A DNA stretch of 46,596 nt from the NCBI RefSeq assembly GCF_014697195.1, contig NZ_JACJRJ010000048.1, positions 1-46,596 on the forward strand, read 5' to 3'. Positions 32,261 through 41,665 of the stretch are shown here, piece by piece; position 1 is the stretch's first letter, and each line of letters starts with the position of its first letter. Below the pieces are notes generated by a model. The model was not told the origin of the DNA and did no database searches. It saw only the letters and a program-made list of their open reading frames with translations. The position numbers were made by a program, and so were the translations under genes. Source of the DNA: Cylindrospermum sp. FACHB-282 (GTDB lineage: Bacteria > Cyanobacteriota > Cyanobacteriia > Cyanobacteriales > Nostocaceae).

Positions 32261-34879
32261 CTATTCCAAATTTTGCAAACCCATGGCAATTTTACTGTGT
32301 TGTTCAATTTGTCCCATCACCTGTTTTGCCCGTTTAATTACCACCGCAGGTAAACCCGCCAACCTTCCCGCCTCAATACCGTAAGACTTATCAGCACCTC
32401 CTGGTTGAACTTGGTGCAAAAAGATAATTTGGTCAGGTAACTCCTTCACCGTCACTTGATAATTAGCCACATTTGGCAAAATACTCGCTAACTCATTTAA
32501 CTCATGATAGTGCGTAGCAAAAATTGTCCGCGACCGAATATCAACCGCCAAATATTCTGCCACCGCCCAAGCGATAGACAAACCATCAAAAGTTGCCGTC
32601 CCCCGACCAATTTCATCTAACAACACCAACGACCGAGAAGTGGCATGATTAAGAATATTTGCCGTTTCATTCATTTCCACCATAAAAGTAGATTGACCAG
32701 TGGCTAAGTCATCTACCGCCCCCACACGAGTAAAAATGCGATCGCACACTCCCAAATTCGCCAACCGTGCCGGCACAAAACTACCAATTTGCGCCATCAA
32801 CTGAATCAACCCCACCTGCCTTAAATAACAACTCTTACCACTCGCATTCGGCCCCGTCAAAATCACCAAATCAGGCTTCTCTTCCTCCTCCTTGGCGTCC
32901 TTGGCGTCTTCTCTTCGAGACGCTTCGCGAACGCGGTTCGTTTCTCCACCCAACCCCGTAGAATTCGGCACAAAAAACCCAGCAGGTAAAGACTGTTCCA
33001 CCACCGGATGACGCCCATCAAAAATTGCAACCTCCCGCCCCACAACCATCTCCGGACGACAGTAACCTTGATGCACCGCCAACTCAGCCAAACCGCACAA
33101 CACATCCGCCGCAGCCACCGCGCGAGAAAGATTGCGAATTATCTCTGCTTCCTGTGCCACCTCAGCCCGCAAAGTGGCAAAAATCTCATATTCCAACTCA
33201 TTTAAATCATCCCGCGCCGAGAGAATTCGCGCTTCCCGTTCCTTCAAATCTGGGGTGATGAAACGTTCCTCATTAGTCAGAGTTTGCTTGCGAATGTAAT
33301 TAGTCGGTACAGAGTCAGACTTACTCCGGTTAATACTAATGTAATAACCAAAAGTTTTATTAAATCCCACCTTCAAATTAGGAATTCCCGTTCTCGTTCT
33401 TTCATCAACTTCTAAATTAGCAATCCATTGCTGATCCCCTTCCACAGTCGCCTTTCTCTCATCCAACTGCGGATTGATTCCTGCACGAATTAACCCCCCT
33501 TCCTTGAGGTGTATGGGTGGTGATTCTACGATGTGGAGGTGTAACTTTTGTGCCAATTCTTCTAATACCGTTGGCACCTTCTGCAAAGCTTTCAAAAAAG
33601 GGGAATGGGCATCAGCGACTAAGCGGGATAGTTGCGGTAAACGGGCGAGAGAATCAGCTAAAGCTACCAAATCTCGTGCATTTGCAGTACCAGAACCCGC
33701 CCTTCCCGTTAACCGTTCCAAGTCGTAAATTTGCCGTAACAACTGGCGCAAATCTTGACGTAGGGGGGTATTTTCTATCAATTCCTGGATGGTATCTTGG
33801 CGGGAACGAATGCCTTTAATATCCAGGAGGGGTTGCAATAACCATCGCCGTAGAGCACGTCCACCCATGGCTGTGCTGGTTCTATCTAAAGCCCACAACA
33901 GAGAACCGTGAAAAGTGCTATCGCGGACGGTTTGGGTGATTTCTAGGTTACGGCGGGTTTGCTGGTCAACAATGAGAAAATCGGTAATGGTGTAGGTGCG
34001 TAAGGTTTGCAGAACAACTGTGTTTTCTTTTTGGGTGTCTTCCAGGTATTCTAGAAGACCTCCGGCGGCGCGAACAGCGAGGGGGAGATGTTCACAACCG
34101 AGTCCTTCTAGCGATCGCACTTTGAATTTTTGTAATAATCTAGGTCTAGCTTCTGCTTGGGAAAAAGGAATTTGCGATCGCAAGCTATAACAAAATGAAG
34201 GTGGTAAACATTGGGGAAGAGATGGCGAAGTTTCCCCCGGACGCAGTAAACTACCTAAATCCGGGGCGTTGGTGGGAAACAGCACCTCTGAAGGCTGCAA
34301 CCGCATTAATTCCTGAGTCAGATGTTCTAAATCACTACCTTGACAGGTGAGATATTCCCCCGTGGAGATATCTGCATAGGCTAAACCCCAATGATTTGCG
34401 GCAATTACCACCGCCGCCAGGTAATTATTGCGACTTGCTTTCAGCATTCCCTCTTCTAGCAAAGTCCCTGGGGTGAGGATGCGCGTTACCTCACGCTTGA
34501 CCAAACCGATAGCATCAGCGGAGTCTTCCACTTGGTCGCAAATCACCACAGCATAGCCTTTTTCCACCAACAGGGTTGTGTAGCGTTCCCATGCGTGGTG
34601 GGGTACACCTGTCATGGCGACGCGTCCAATTTCGCCGCCGTGTTTGCTGGTGAGAACCAGTTCTAGTTCTCTGGAGATAATTACAGCGTCTTGGAAAAAT
34701 GTTTCAAAAAAGTCACCCACCCGATACAGCAGCAAATAATTAGGATATTTATCCTTCATTTCTACATAGTGCTGGTACATCTTACTCAGCTTGCTGCGGT
34801 CTACCATTTGGGTGTTGGTGTGAGGCGCACTAGGGTTATTGGGTTCCGTTGGTTGGGTTGCAGATGGGGAGGCGGTCAT
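32261..34879 (-). CDS. mutS: DNA mismatch repair protein MutS
   Basis: An 872-residue MutS1 that recognises base mismatches and small loops. The mismatch-reading motif is RVGDFFETF (Phe-x-Glu), followed by the connector, lever and clamp regions. The ATPase has Walker A GPNASGKS (about residues 676-683), [14 protein letters not shown], Walker [17 protein letters not shown] and the THYHEL motif. Between the lever and Walker A there is an unusual charged insert (about residues 648-668, including [20 protein letters not shown]) encoded by repeat-like DNA (32878-32945). The N-terminal 25 residues are Pro/Thr-rich and probably disordered. No mutL is adjacent, as is normal in cyanobacteria. Confidence 0.97.
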   Translation of the reverse strand: MTASPSATQPTEPNNPSAPHTNTQMVDRSKLSKMYQHYVEMKDKYPNYLLLYRVGDFFETFFQDAVIISRELELVLTSKHGGEIGRVAMTGVPHHAWERYTTLLVEKGYAVVICDQVEDSADAIGLVKREVTRILTPGTLLEEGMLKASRNNYLAAVVIAANHWGLAYADISTGEYLTCQGSDLEHLTQELMRLQPSEVLFPTNAPDLGSLLRPGETSPSLPQCLPPSFCYSLRSQIPFSQAEARPRLLQKFKVRSLEGLGCEHLPLAVRAAGGLLEYLEDTQKENTVVLQTLRTYTITDFLIVDQQTRRNLEITQTVRDSTFHGSLLWALDRTSTAMGGRALRRWLLQPLLDIKGIRSRQDTIQELIENTPLRQDLRQLLRQIYDLERLTGRAGSGTANARDLVALADSLARLPQLSRLVADAHSPFLKALQKVPTVLEELAQKLHLHIVESPPIHLKEGGLIRAGINPQLDERKATVEGDQQWIANLEVDERTRTGIPNLKVGFNKTFGYYISINRSKSDSVPTNYIRKQTLTNEERFITPDLKEREARILSARDDLNELEYEIFATLRAEVAQEAEIIRNLSRAVAAADVLCGLAELAVHQGYCRPEMVVGREVAIFDGRHPVVEQSLPAGFFVPNSTGLGGETNRVREASRREDAKDAKEEEEKPDLVILTGPNASGKSCYLRQVGLIQLMAQIGSFVPARLANLGVCDRIFTRVGAVDDLATGQSTFMVEMNETANILNHATSRSLVLLDEIGRGTATFDGLSIAWAVAEYLAVDIRSRTIFATHYHELNELASILPNVANYQVTVKELPDQIIFLHQVQPGGADKSYGIEAGRLAGLPAVVIKRAKQVMGQIEQHSKIAMGLQNLE
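32878..32945 (-). repeat. Repeat-derived insert inside mutS
   Basis: On the plus strand the DNA carries two CCTTGGCGT units in tandem followed by CTTCTCTTCGAGACGCTTCG and CGAACGCGG. These resemble intergenic dispersed repeats of Nostocales (TTGGCGTCC units and GCGAAGCGTCTCGAAGAG palindromes). It is in frame and adds about 20 charged residues just before the Walker A strand. Confidence 0.65.
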
Positions 34880-35051
34880 AGATGCTTAGGATGTTACACA
34901 CGGAGAAACCACAATATCCTGATGATAGCGTTTTGTGGGTTCGTGGATGCGATCGCTCAAAGTTTTTTTTTCTGCGATCGCTGCGACGGGTGTAAAATTA
35001 GGAGGTGTCACGCTCCAGACGCTGAGGCGCAAAGAAAGAGAAGGAGAGAGA

Positions 35052-35576
35052 TTATGTTTTTCTGCGACTACTGCGGCGAGTGAGTGGGGTTGGTTGGGGT
35101 GGTTCTTGAGATTTTAAGCCCTTATCATCAGTCAGAAATTCTACATGATAGCCTTTTTGGTGATAATGCCAACCTAATATCACAATACTGGCATCACCCA
35201 TAGAAGTTTTTTCTACAGCTTGATTGGGAAATTTATCTGCTAATTTTTTCAATCCTTCTGCTTCCCAAAGTACAATTTGTTCACGAAAAGCAGCCCAAGG
35301 ACTTTTTTCATCAGCAGCATAAATCATAATTTCGGCAAATCTTTCCGATGTTGTCCTTTTACTATCTGAATTTGTGGTTTTAGCTTGTGCAATATGATTA
35401 CCTGTTTCAATAACTGTTGCTAATGGAAGTACTAAAGTTGTTCCTTTCTCAATTTCTGTGATAATTTTCTCATTAACAAGCTCAAAATCCCATTTATTAT
35501 TACCAGCAGTTTCTTTACCTGGAACTTTTAACCAGACACACAATAAAGATGTATCTATTAATAAAACTTTTCTCAT
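35052..35576 (-). CDS. PIN-like nuclease paired with AAA ATPase
   Basis: A 174-residue protein with a PIN-type acidic set: Asp8 (VLLIDTSLLCVWL), Glu57 (ATVIETGNHIA), Asp128 (TSMGDASIVILG) and Asp150-Asp151 (EFLTDDKGL). It is longer than VapC toxins and has an extra insertion (KTTNSDSKRTTSERF). The tail is Pro/Arg-rich (PPQPTPLTRRSSRRK). It starts 8 bp after the stop of the upstream AAA ATPase gene, so the two form an operon. By analogy with ATPase-nuclease defence modules it is a candidate effector held in check by the ATPase; that role is inference. A role as an ordinary RNA-processing nuclease is possible. Confidence 0.65.
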   Translation of the reverse strand: MRKVLLIDTSLLCVWLKVPGKETAGNNKWDFELVNEKIITEIEKGTTLVLPLATVIETGNHIAQAKTTNSDSKRTTSERFAEIMIYAADEKSPWAAFREQIVLWEAEGLKKLADKFPNQAVEKTSMGDASIVILGWHYHQKGYHVEFLTDDKGLKSQEPPQPTPLTRRSSRRKT

Positions 35577-35584
35577 GTTTTAAA

Positions 35585-36832
35585 TTACTCCCCATGAGAA
35601 AGGCTGCGTTCAATTGCGCCTTTAGTTGTCATCTCACCGACGGAATAAGATGCAAACAACTTGGGAAAATTATCAATATCTTCTAAAAGGGTAAGTTTAC
35701 TTTCTCCGGTTTCTGAGTTGCGGTGTGCGACAACTACAAAGGGGACTATTTCGGGGCCTAATGCATCAAGCAAAGCTGGGTTATGGGTAGTTAGTAAAAT
35801 ATCAATTTTTCTTTTTGTGCCAATTTCTTTTAAAATTTTCACTAATAAAGCTGCACGGGAAGGATGTAAACCATTATCTATTTCTTCAATTACAATTTGA
35901 CTACCTTCTGGGCGGGTGAGTAATGCGGTGAGTATTCCTAGAAATCGCAGGGTTCCATCTGACATAGTTCTAGCATCAATTTCTGTGATGTGTCCTGGTT
36001 CCCATTCTTCCTGACAATATAGCATGGCATCAGTACCAAATCTGCCTACTTTTTCCGCCCATACTTTTTTAATATCACCTTCTGGTAAATCTTTGATATA
36101 TTCAGATAGAGTTGTTTCGGCTTCGGCTTTCTGTTCGTCGGGTAATGCTGCTAGTACACCTGCAATATTTGAAGCATCGCTTTCTAGGGTGTCAGAGAGA
36201 CGTGAATAATCGCGCATTTTAGATGGGACTGGATTTAGAATTAAAATATTTTGAATTGTTGGCACTATTACATTATTAATTATATTTAGGCAATTTTCCT
36301 TAATTATTTTTGTTTGATACAATTCTTTCTCAGTCATCTTCTCAAAAAGATCCCAATTTCCCAAAAAATCCAGAGAAATTCCATTAAGAGTACTGCGATT
36401 AATCAAGCAACTTTTTAGAGACAATTTATTAGTTGACAACCCAAATTTAATAGGATAATATTCATTGTCTTTATTGTTGTATATAGTTATTTTTTCTGTT
36501 AAATTATTAATAGCTGGTTTTGTTTGTAATGTAATGTTGTAAAGGTAGTCTGTTTGATCATCTTCTCCTGAAACCAGTACCTTTATTGTAAACTCATTTT
36601 CACCCATTCTTGCAGCCCATTCTACGCCACCGCGAATAGGTGTAAGCATTTTATCTCCTGCTAAAGCTACTTCAATACTTTCTCCTCTAGCGAATCTTTG
36701 CAAAAATTCCAAGGCTTCAACTACATTAGACTTACCACTTGCATTAGTCCCAATGAGAACCGTTAACGGGTCTAGGGGAAGTTCTGCATAACGGAAGCTT
36801 TTCCAATTTTCTAGAATGAGTTGCTTAAGCAT
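35585..36832 (-). CDS. AAA/ABC-type ATPase (AAA_15/AAA_21, OLD/SMC-like)
   Basis: A 415-residue ABC-type ATPase of the RecF/SMC/OLD group. It shows LKQLILENWKSFRYAELPL (the N-terminal strand typical of this family), Walker A GTNASGKS (residues 28-35), a diverged middle insertion, signature-like MSDGTLRFLGIL, Walker B IVIEEIDNGLHPS, and the H-loop in LLTTHNPALLDAL. No TOPRIM or nuclease domain is fused. The nuclease partner is probably the PIN-like protein encoded 8 bp downstream. The ATG at 36832 has GGAG 8 nt upstream and is preferred to a TTG at 36844. A truncated, different ATPase lies just upstream on the same strand. Confidence 0.8.
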   Translation of the reverse strand: MLKQLILENWKSFRYAELPLDPLTVLIGTNASGKSNVVEALEFLQRFARGESIEVALAGDKMLTPIRGGVEWAARMGENEFTIKVLVSGEDDQTDYLYNITLQTKPAINNLTEKITIYNNKDNEYYPIKFGLSTNKLSLKSCLINRSTLNGISLDFLGNWDLFEKMTEKELYQTKIIKENCLNIINNVIVPTIQNILILNPVPSKMRDYSRLSDTLESDASNIAGVLAALPDEQKAEAETTLSEYIKDLPEGDIKKVWAEKVGRFGTDAMLYCQEEWEPGHITEIDARTMSDGTLRFLGILTALLTRPEGSQIVIEEIDNGLHPSRAALLVKILKEIGTKRKIDILLTTHNPALLDALGPEIVPFVVVAHRNSETGESKLTLLEDIDNFPKLFASYSVGEMTTKGAIERSLSHGE

Positions 36833-36879
36833 GACCAACTCCAAAATTTACTTTCACTAAATACACTTAATTAATATCA

Positions 36880-36928
36880 GGCGATTAGAAATCGCGGCTA
36901 CACAAACAAAGTCCGCCTTCGCGGACTC
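36880..36928 (+). repeat. Two-hairpin repeat, distant copy
   Basis: Hairpin 1 is GCGATT-AGA-AATCGC, followed by GGCTACACAAACAA, then hairpin 2 AGTCCGC-CTTC-GCGGACT. It has the same layout and linker as the array at 29348-29652 but with different, still perfectly paired stem sequences. It lies between the AAA ATPase gene and the ATPase fragment. Confidence 0.85.
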
Positions 36929-36940
36929 AATAGATATAAT

Positions 36941-37111
36941 TTATCTTGGTAATTCTCGTAAAATTGCAATTGCTTCAATTAAATTAGATTTACCAGATGT
37001 GTTAGCACCAATTAACACATTTAGCGGCTGCAATTCAATTTCTTCTCCCTCACTTCCATAAGAAAGAAAATTTTGTAATTTAATTTTCTGAATAAATCTT
37101 TTACCTTCCAT
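36941..37111 (-). pseudogene. Truncated second AAA ATPase (N-terminal 56 residues)
   Basis: The minus-strand frame from ATG 37111 reads MEGKRFIQKIKLQNFLSYG and then VLIGANTSGKSNLIEAIAIL, ending RELPR plus a stop at 36941. This is the N-terminal strand and Walker A motif of an AAA_15/AAA_21-type ATPase, cut off right after the helix that follows Walker A. Full-length relatives are several hundred residues long. The rest is absent: a dispersed two-hairpin repeat begins 13 bp downstream, followed by an independent ATPase gene. It is likely a deletion remnant; a short peptide could still be expressed. Confidence 0.8.
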
Positions 37112-37176
37112 CTTCTCCCCCTATTTAGCTACTCATCTAAATTTGACTAAACTCTTTAACCTCATCCAAAAAAACC

Positions 37177-37217
37177 TCCGCGTACCTCTGCGCTTACCTT
37201 AGCGAACCTCTGCGTTT
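37177..37217. repeat. Dispersed 'ACGCAGAGG' repeat, copy 2, overlapping a gene end
   Basis: On the minus strand this is AAACGCAGAGG, TTCGCTAAGG, TAAGCGCAGAGG, TACGCGGAG, the same order as 18690-18732. Its first part supplies the last seven codons (SLNAEVR) and the stop of the AI-2E transporter gene. Confidence 0.75.
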
Positions 37218-38302
37218 AAACTTAAACCTTCAACCTCACTCACCACCTCAATAGATGCCGACTCCTGATTAAATTCCCCCGCCCGCAAAGTATCAGTTAT
37301 ATCCTTAATAAAACTGGCAATAGGAATAGCAATTAACAAACCTAAAACCCCGCCCAACTTCGCACCAATCAATAAAGAAATCACCACCCAAACAGGATTT
37401 AGACCAGTTAAATTACCCAGAAGACGCGGGGCAATAATATTAGAATTAACTTGGTCAATGGCTACTGCTACACCTAAAACTTCTACCCCTAGCCAAAAGT
37501 TTTGCAACGCTACCAACAGACTCACAATGGCAATTCCTATCCCCGTACCGAAGGGGAAAAGCGAGAATAAGCCAATCCCAATCCCAAAAAGCAGTGCTAA
37601 AGGAACTTGTAGCGCCAAAAACGCCAGTATAACCGTCACTCCCAACACAGCGCCCAATGTTGCCTGACCGATAAAATAATTATGAAAATCTTCTCGCAGT
37701 AATTCCCGGACTTTTGTGCCAATATGGGTAGGAAACCATTGATAAATGCCATCCCACAAGCGATCGCCATTTAATACCAGATAAATAGTCAGAACCACCG
37801 CCAGTAGCAGGTTGACAACAACACCGATGGTATCGAAAGCGAAACTGAGTATTTTACCAGTAAAAGACTGAAATTGACTAGATAATCGGTCTAAAAGTTG
37901 AGTAACTAAACCACTTAAATTCACAGGAAGCTGTTGTGTTGCTGCCCAATTTTGAAAAGCATCGAGTTGTTGGGAGCCAGATTCAATCCAACTCGGTAAA
38001 ATATTAGCTAGCTCGTTAAGCTGCTCTATAATCAGGGGAACCAAGGTAATGCCTACAGCCGCTAAAATTACCACAGCCGACAGCAAAACTCCCCCAATAG
38101 CCAAATCACGCTGCACCCCACGTTGTTGAAGAAAGTGGATGGGATAGTTCAAGACAAAAGCGAGGAGGATGGCTGCGGCACAAATGCTTACCTGGGGTTG
38201 AAAGTACTGCACAACCTGGAGTAGTAGCCAACCGTTGAGAATGGCTACGGGAAATGCTAATCCGATACTTAACCATCGTGGTAGTTTGTTTGCTGATTGC
38301 AT
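37199..38302 (-). CDS. AI-2E/PerM family membrane transporter
   Basis: A 367-residue polytopic protein of the AI-2E transporter (PerM) family. About eight hydrophobic helices are visible, with the family pattern in the N-terminal part (ILLAFVLNYPIHFLQQRGVQR), a long amphipathic middle region (SWIESGSQQLDAFQNWAAT), and the C-terminal motifs LFGIGIGLFSLFPFGTGIGI, NIIAPRLLG and LNPVWVVISLLIGAKLGGVLGLLIAIPIA. Many members export unknown small molecules or act as Na+/H+ antiporters; quorum-signal export is not implied. The extreme C-terminus (SLNAEVR) is translated from a dispersed repeat and is probably a recent extension or replacement. Confidence 0.88.
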   Translation of the reverse strand: MQSANKLPRWLSIGLAFPVAILNGWLLLQVVQYFQPQVSICAAAILLAFVLNYPIHFLQQRGVQRDLAIGGVLLSAVVILAAVGITLVPLIIEQLNELANILPSWIESGSQQLDAFQNWAATQQLPVNLSGLVTQLLDRLSSQFQSFTGKILSFAFDTIGVVVNLLLAVVLTIYLVLNGDRLWDGIYQWFPTHIGTKVRELLREDFHNYFIGQATLGAVLGVTVILAFLALQVPLALLFGIGIGLFSLFPFGTGIGIAIVSLLVALQNFWLGVEVLGVAVAIDQVNSNIIAPRLLGNLTGLNPVWVVISLLIGAKLGGVLGLLIAIPIASFIKDITDTLRAGEFNQESASIEVVSEVEGLSLNAEVR

Positions 38303-38500
38303 GATGGTGACTCCACTATAGTTATTAGTTGATTGCGACTTCTAGATACTGGATTAATGCAAACCCAGCATCAGCGATCAAAATAATTGTAGGTTGGGTT
38401 GAGGGATGGCGAAACGCCCCCTGGGAAGCAATAAGACAAAACCCCAGAAATGCTAAACACCGATTTTCAGCCCAACCTCTTTTTGCTACTAACCCAGCAA

Positions 38501-38938
38501 TTAGGATTGATGGTGTTTCTCGATGAAATCCAGCATAATTTCCTGATGTATTACCCCCAATGGTCGCACTTCACCAGCCTTTGGCGAATAACAACTACCC
38601 CGGTGAATATCTTCTGGTGTCAATAAACCCATATCCCAGCCTTCATTGAGCACCAGTTGGTTTACTTCCACCAATAGGGGTGCTTGAAAAACATGGCGGA
38701 AAATATTGTTATCGGAATAACAGCCGAATTCAGAAAACGACGGTAAGTCGTAGCCTATTTCTTCGATAAGTTCCCGCTTGAGTGCCACATTTGGACTTTC
38801 ACCCTTTTCGATGTGACCACCAAACAGTCCCCAGCAACCTGGGTAGGCAATACCAGGGACGTTGTCTCGCAGTTGCATGAGAAATTTGTTGTCTTGGTAG
38901 AGAATTGCGATCGCTACATACACCAGTTGATTATTCAT
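38501..38938 (-). CDS. Nudix hydrolase
   Basis: A 145-residue Nudix protein that should hydrolyse a nucleoside-diphosphate-linked substrate. The Nudix box is complete: GGHIEKGESPNVALKRELIE followed directly by EIGY, fitting G-x5-E-x7-RE-U-x-EE-x-G-U. The N-terminal strand has AIAILYQDNKFLMQLRD, typical of MutT/ADP-ribose-type hydrolases; the substrate cannot be named. Its ATG overlaps the stop codon of the upstream lipoprotein gene by 1 bp (TAATG), so the two are translationally coupled. Confidence 0.9.
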   Translation of the reverse strand: MNNQLVYVAIAILYQDNKFLMQLRDNVPGIAYPGCWGLFGGHIEKGESPNVALKRELIEEIGYDLPSFSEFGCYSDNNIFRHVFQAPLLVEVNQLVLNEGWDMGLLTPEDIHRGSCYSPKAGEVRPLGVIHQEIMLDFIEKHHQS

Positions 38939-39306
38939 TACTCTTCTTCTAGGTAAACTTCCCCAAATTCTTTGCCAGCTAAGGGGATACTTCTATAACG
39001 CACTTTACCTTTAAATACCACTTGCTGCCCCTCTTGGAGATTAGTTTGCTTGGTAACCACCCAAATTTTGCCAGTTGTGTCATCGATTTGATACAACTGT
39101 TCCTTGATTAGAGGAGCTTGCTTAGACACCTTACCTTGGATGTAGACTGTAGACTGATTGTCTTGTGGTGGTTTAATTGCCCGAATAGGCGTGACGTTAG
39201 TGCCAATTCCCAGTTTGCCACCACTTAAGCCAGAGTTACCACAACTACAAAGTCCCACCACCAGCAAAAAGGTCAATCCCAGGCGGTTCTTAACAAACTT
39301 CGACAT
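38938..39306 (-). CDS. Small OB-fold-like lipoprotein
   Basis: A 122-residue protein from the chosen ATG at 39306, which puts a typical lipoprotein signal (VKNRLGLTFLLVVGLCSCGNS, lipobox LCSC with Cys22) at the N-terminus. The open frame extends 37 codons further but without a signal-like start. The mature part (VYIQGKVSKQAPLI, YQIDDTTGKIWVVT, QQVVFKGKVRYRSI) has the strand order of a small OB-fold. It is anchored in the plasma or outer membrane by inference. Coupled with the Nudix gene through a TAATG overlap. Function unknown. Confidence 0.65.
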   Translation of the reverse strand: MSKFVKNRLGLTFLLVVGLCSCGNSGLSGGKLGIGTNVTPIRAIKPPQDNQSTVYIQGKVSKQAPLIKEQLYQIDDTTGKIWVVTKQTNLQEGQQVVFKGKVRYRSIPLAGKEFGEVYLEEE

Positions 39307-39637
39307 CCAAAAGAACACTAGGGAAGAATTTATCGCTTGCTGCATAAAAGCTACAGGTTGAGCAAATTTTCGCATCATTGCTTGCCTTGTCGCCAGTTTT
39401 CTCAAGTCAGTTCCCATCCATACTATGTTGTGCTGGCCAAAAAAAAGTTTTGTCTTGATCCTTTATCCTTCAGTTGACGCAGCTAATCTGAGAAGATAAA
39501 CAATATGGTCTTGCTGTTTAAGAAGCGCTACGGCAACAAAAGGCCAGGCGATCGCAGTCAACTCTCAAGGGTCAAGAGTTAATATATTCACTCTCAACTG
39601 CCGAAACGACTCAAGGCGAATATAGCTGGAAATTCTC

Positions 39638-40516
39638 ATGGAAACACAAACTGCCAAACTACTTGATGGCAAAGCCTTAGCCGAAAAAATCTATCATCAA
39701 CTTACTGTAGCCATTACAGAATCACAAGCCAAAATTGGCCGACCCCCAGGTTTAGCAGTGCTGATGGTTGGTGACAACCCAGCCTCAGCCGCTTATGTAC
39801 GCAATAAAGAAAAAGCCTGCGCTAAAGTGGGTATTGCCTCTTTTGGCAAGCATTTTCCCACCAATACCAGCCTGGGGGAACTGGAAGAAGTGATTGCGGC
39901 ACTCAACCACGACCCACGGGTAGATGGCATTTTGGTACAGTTACCCTTGCCTAAACACTTAGACGCTGTCACCCTCTTACATCAAATTCACCCCGACAAA
40001 GACGCCGATGGACTGCACCCGGTTAACTTGGGGCGATTAGTCCGGGGAGAAGCAGGTTTACGCAGTTGCACCCCCGCTGGTGTGATGCAGCTGTTGGCAG
40101 AATATAAAATTCCTCTGGTAGGAAAACAAGCAGTGGTGGTGGGACGCAGTATCTTGGTAGGTAAACCAATGGCGTTGATGTTATTGGCAGCTGATGCTAC
40201 TGTTACCATTGCTCACTCGCGATCGCACAATTTAAAAGCCATCACCCAGAATGCTGATATTCTAATTGCAGCAGCAGGTCTTCCAGGATTGATTACTGCT
40301 GACATGGTGAAACCGGGTGCTGTTGTGGTAGATGTGGGAATGAATCGCGTCACCGATGCCAGTGGTAAAAGTCGTTTAGTCGGCGATGTCCACTTGGAAG
40401 CAATTGCTGATGTGGCAGCATTTCTCACCCCAGTTCCTGGCGGAGTTGGCCCCATGACTGTGGCCATGTTGTTGCAAAATACAGTTTCTAGCTATTTGCG
40501 AGCAGCAAGAGAATAA
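39638..40516 (+). CDS. folD: Bifunctional methylenetetrahydrofolate dehydrogenase/cyclohydrolase FolD
   Basis: Interconverts 5,10-methylene-, methenyl- and 10-formyl-tetrahydrofolate with NADP, supplying one-carbon units. The 292-residue protein shows [13 protein letters not shown] (active-site Lys region, Y-x3-K pattern AAYVRNK), [18 protein letters not shown]-like [14 protein letters not shown], and the Rossmann motif [31 protein letters not shown] near the C-terminus is the second family signature. It is the first gene of a folD-crtE-DUF212 cluster that recurs in cyanobacteria. Confidence 0.97.
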   Translation: METQTAKLLDGKALAEKIYHQLTVAITESQAKIGRPPGLAVLMVGDNPASAAYVRNKEKACAKVGIASFGKHFPTNTSLGELEEVIAALNHDPRVDGILVQLPLPKHLDAVTLLHQIHPDKDADGLHPVNLGRLVRGEAGLRSCTPAGVMQLLAEYKIPLVGKQAVVVGRSILVGKPMALMLLAADATVTIAHSRSHNLKAITQNADILIAAAGLPGLITADMVKPGAVVVDVGMNRVTDASGKSRLVGDVHLEAIADVAAFLTPVPGGVGPMTVAMLLQNTVSSYLRAARE

Positions 40517-40560
40517 ATTGCCATCGAACCTTCTTCCTTATTGATCATTGATGATTACTC

Positions 40561-40580
40561 ACTCTTGGGTGAGAGTTTTT
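40561..40580 (+). terminator. Possible intrinsic terminator after folD
   Basis: ACTCT (40561-40565) and AGAGT (40572-40576) can pair across a 6-nt loop and are followed by TTTT. An alternative CTCAC/GTGAG stem overlaps it. The stem is short, so termination may be partial, leaving some read-through into crtE. Confidence 0.4.
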
Positions 40581-40645
40581 GAGCCACAGCGCCGTAAAAT
40601 TGTGACTTATATGCAAAAAAAACCAAAAATTTCAGGAATTTTAGC

Positions 40646-41575
40646 ATGGTAGCAACGGATAACCTTCAAAAGACGCCAGAGCAAGCCGGGTTAAACCTCG
40701 CTGCCTATCTCAAAGAGCGACAAAAGCTTTGTGATACTGCTTTGGAACAATCGATTCCCGTCGTTTATCCAGAAAAGATTTATGAAGCCATGCGCTACTC
40801 GCTATTAGCGGGAGGTAAGCGTATACGCCCTATTCTCTGCCTTGCTACCTGTGAAATGATGGGCGGCACCATCGACATGGCCATGCCAACAGCCTGTGCC
40901 TTGGAGATGATTCACACCATGTCTTTGATTCACGACGACCTGCCAGCGATGGATAACGACGATTACCGTCGCGGTAAGTTGACAAATCACAAGGTTTATG
41001 GTGAAGATATTGCAATTTTGGCTGGGGATGGCTTGTTGGCTTTCGCTTTTGAGTTTGTGGCTTTGGAAACGCCCCAAAATGTACCTAGAGAGCAAGTCTT
41101 GCAGGTAGTTGTCCGCCTCGGTAGAGCCTTGGGGGCTGCTGGCTTGGTCGGTGGTCAAGTGGTGGATTTAGAATCGGAAGGTAAGTCAGATATTTCCCTA
41201 GAAACCCTGAATTTCATTCATAACCACAAAACAGCCGCCTTATTAGAAGCTTGCGTGGTTTGTGGCGGAATTTTAGCCGGAGCATCATCTGAAGATATCC
41301 AACGGCTGACTCGTTACGCTCAAAATATTGGGCTGGCATTTCAAATTGTTGATGATATCCTGGATATCACTGCTACCCAAGAGCAATTAGGCAAAACCGC
41401 TGGTAAAGACTTAACAGCCAAGAAAGTAACCTATCCCAGCCTTTGGGGAATTGAGGAATCACGCTCTAGGGCTACACAGCTAGTTGAGGCAGCTTGTGCG
41501 GAATTAGCACCATTTGCAGAAAAAGCGGTTCCTCTCCAGGCGATCGCTCACTTTATCATCAATCGCAATCATTAG
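40646..41575 (+). CDS. crtE: Geranylgeranyl diphosphate synthase CrtE
   Basis: A 309-residue trans-prenyltransferase that extends farnesyl diphosphate to C20, feeding carotenoid, phytol and quinone synthesis. The first Asp-rich motif is [10 protein letters not shown] (residues 97-106), preceded by GGKRIRPIL (Lys/Arg diphosphate ligands). The second is FQIVDDILD. The pattern around [10 protein letters not shown], with a small residue upstream, fits the C20 chain-length class. A single copy of this gene normally serves all C20 needs in cyanobacteria. It precedes the DUF212 gene by 90 bp. Confidence 0.95.
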   Translation: MVATDNLQKTPEQAGLNLAAYLKERQKLCDTALEQSIPVVYPEKIYEAMRYSLLAGGKRIRPILCLATCEMMGGTIDMAMPTACALEMIHTMSLIHDDLPAMDNDDYRRGKLTNHKVYGEDIAILAGDGLLAFAFEFVALETPQNVPREQVLQVVVRLGRALGAAGLVGGQVVDLESEGKSDISLETLNFIHNHKTAALLEACVVCGGILAGASSEDIQRLTRYAQNIGLAFQIVDDILDITATQEQLGKTAGKDLTAKKVTYPSLWGIEESRSRATQLVEAACAELAPFAEKAVPLQAIAHFIINRNH

Positions 41576-41665
41576 TCCAATTTTGAATTTTGGACTTTGG
41601 GTTGCATCTAAAATGGTTCCTCAAACAACACCGTCGCTAATATTTATTAACCTAACCAAAATACC

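Noticed and set aside
37199-38302. Quorum-sensing autoinducer-2 exporter
   Set aside because: The family name reflects one early assignment; no luxS or related gene is present, so only a PerM-type transporter can be claimed.
38329-38526. 65-residue plus-strand frame before the Nudix gene
   Set aside because: It translates a dispersed repeat (GGTTGGGTTGAGGGATGGCG) and overlaps the Nudix gene end; no family resemblance.
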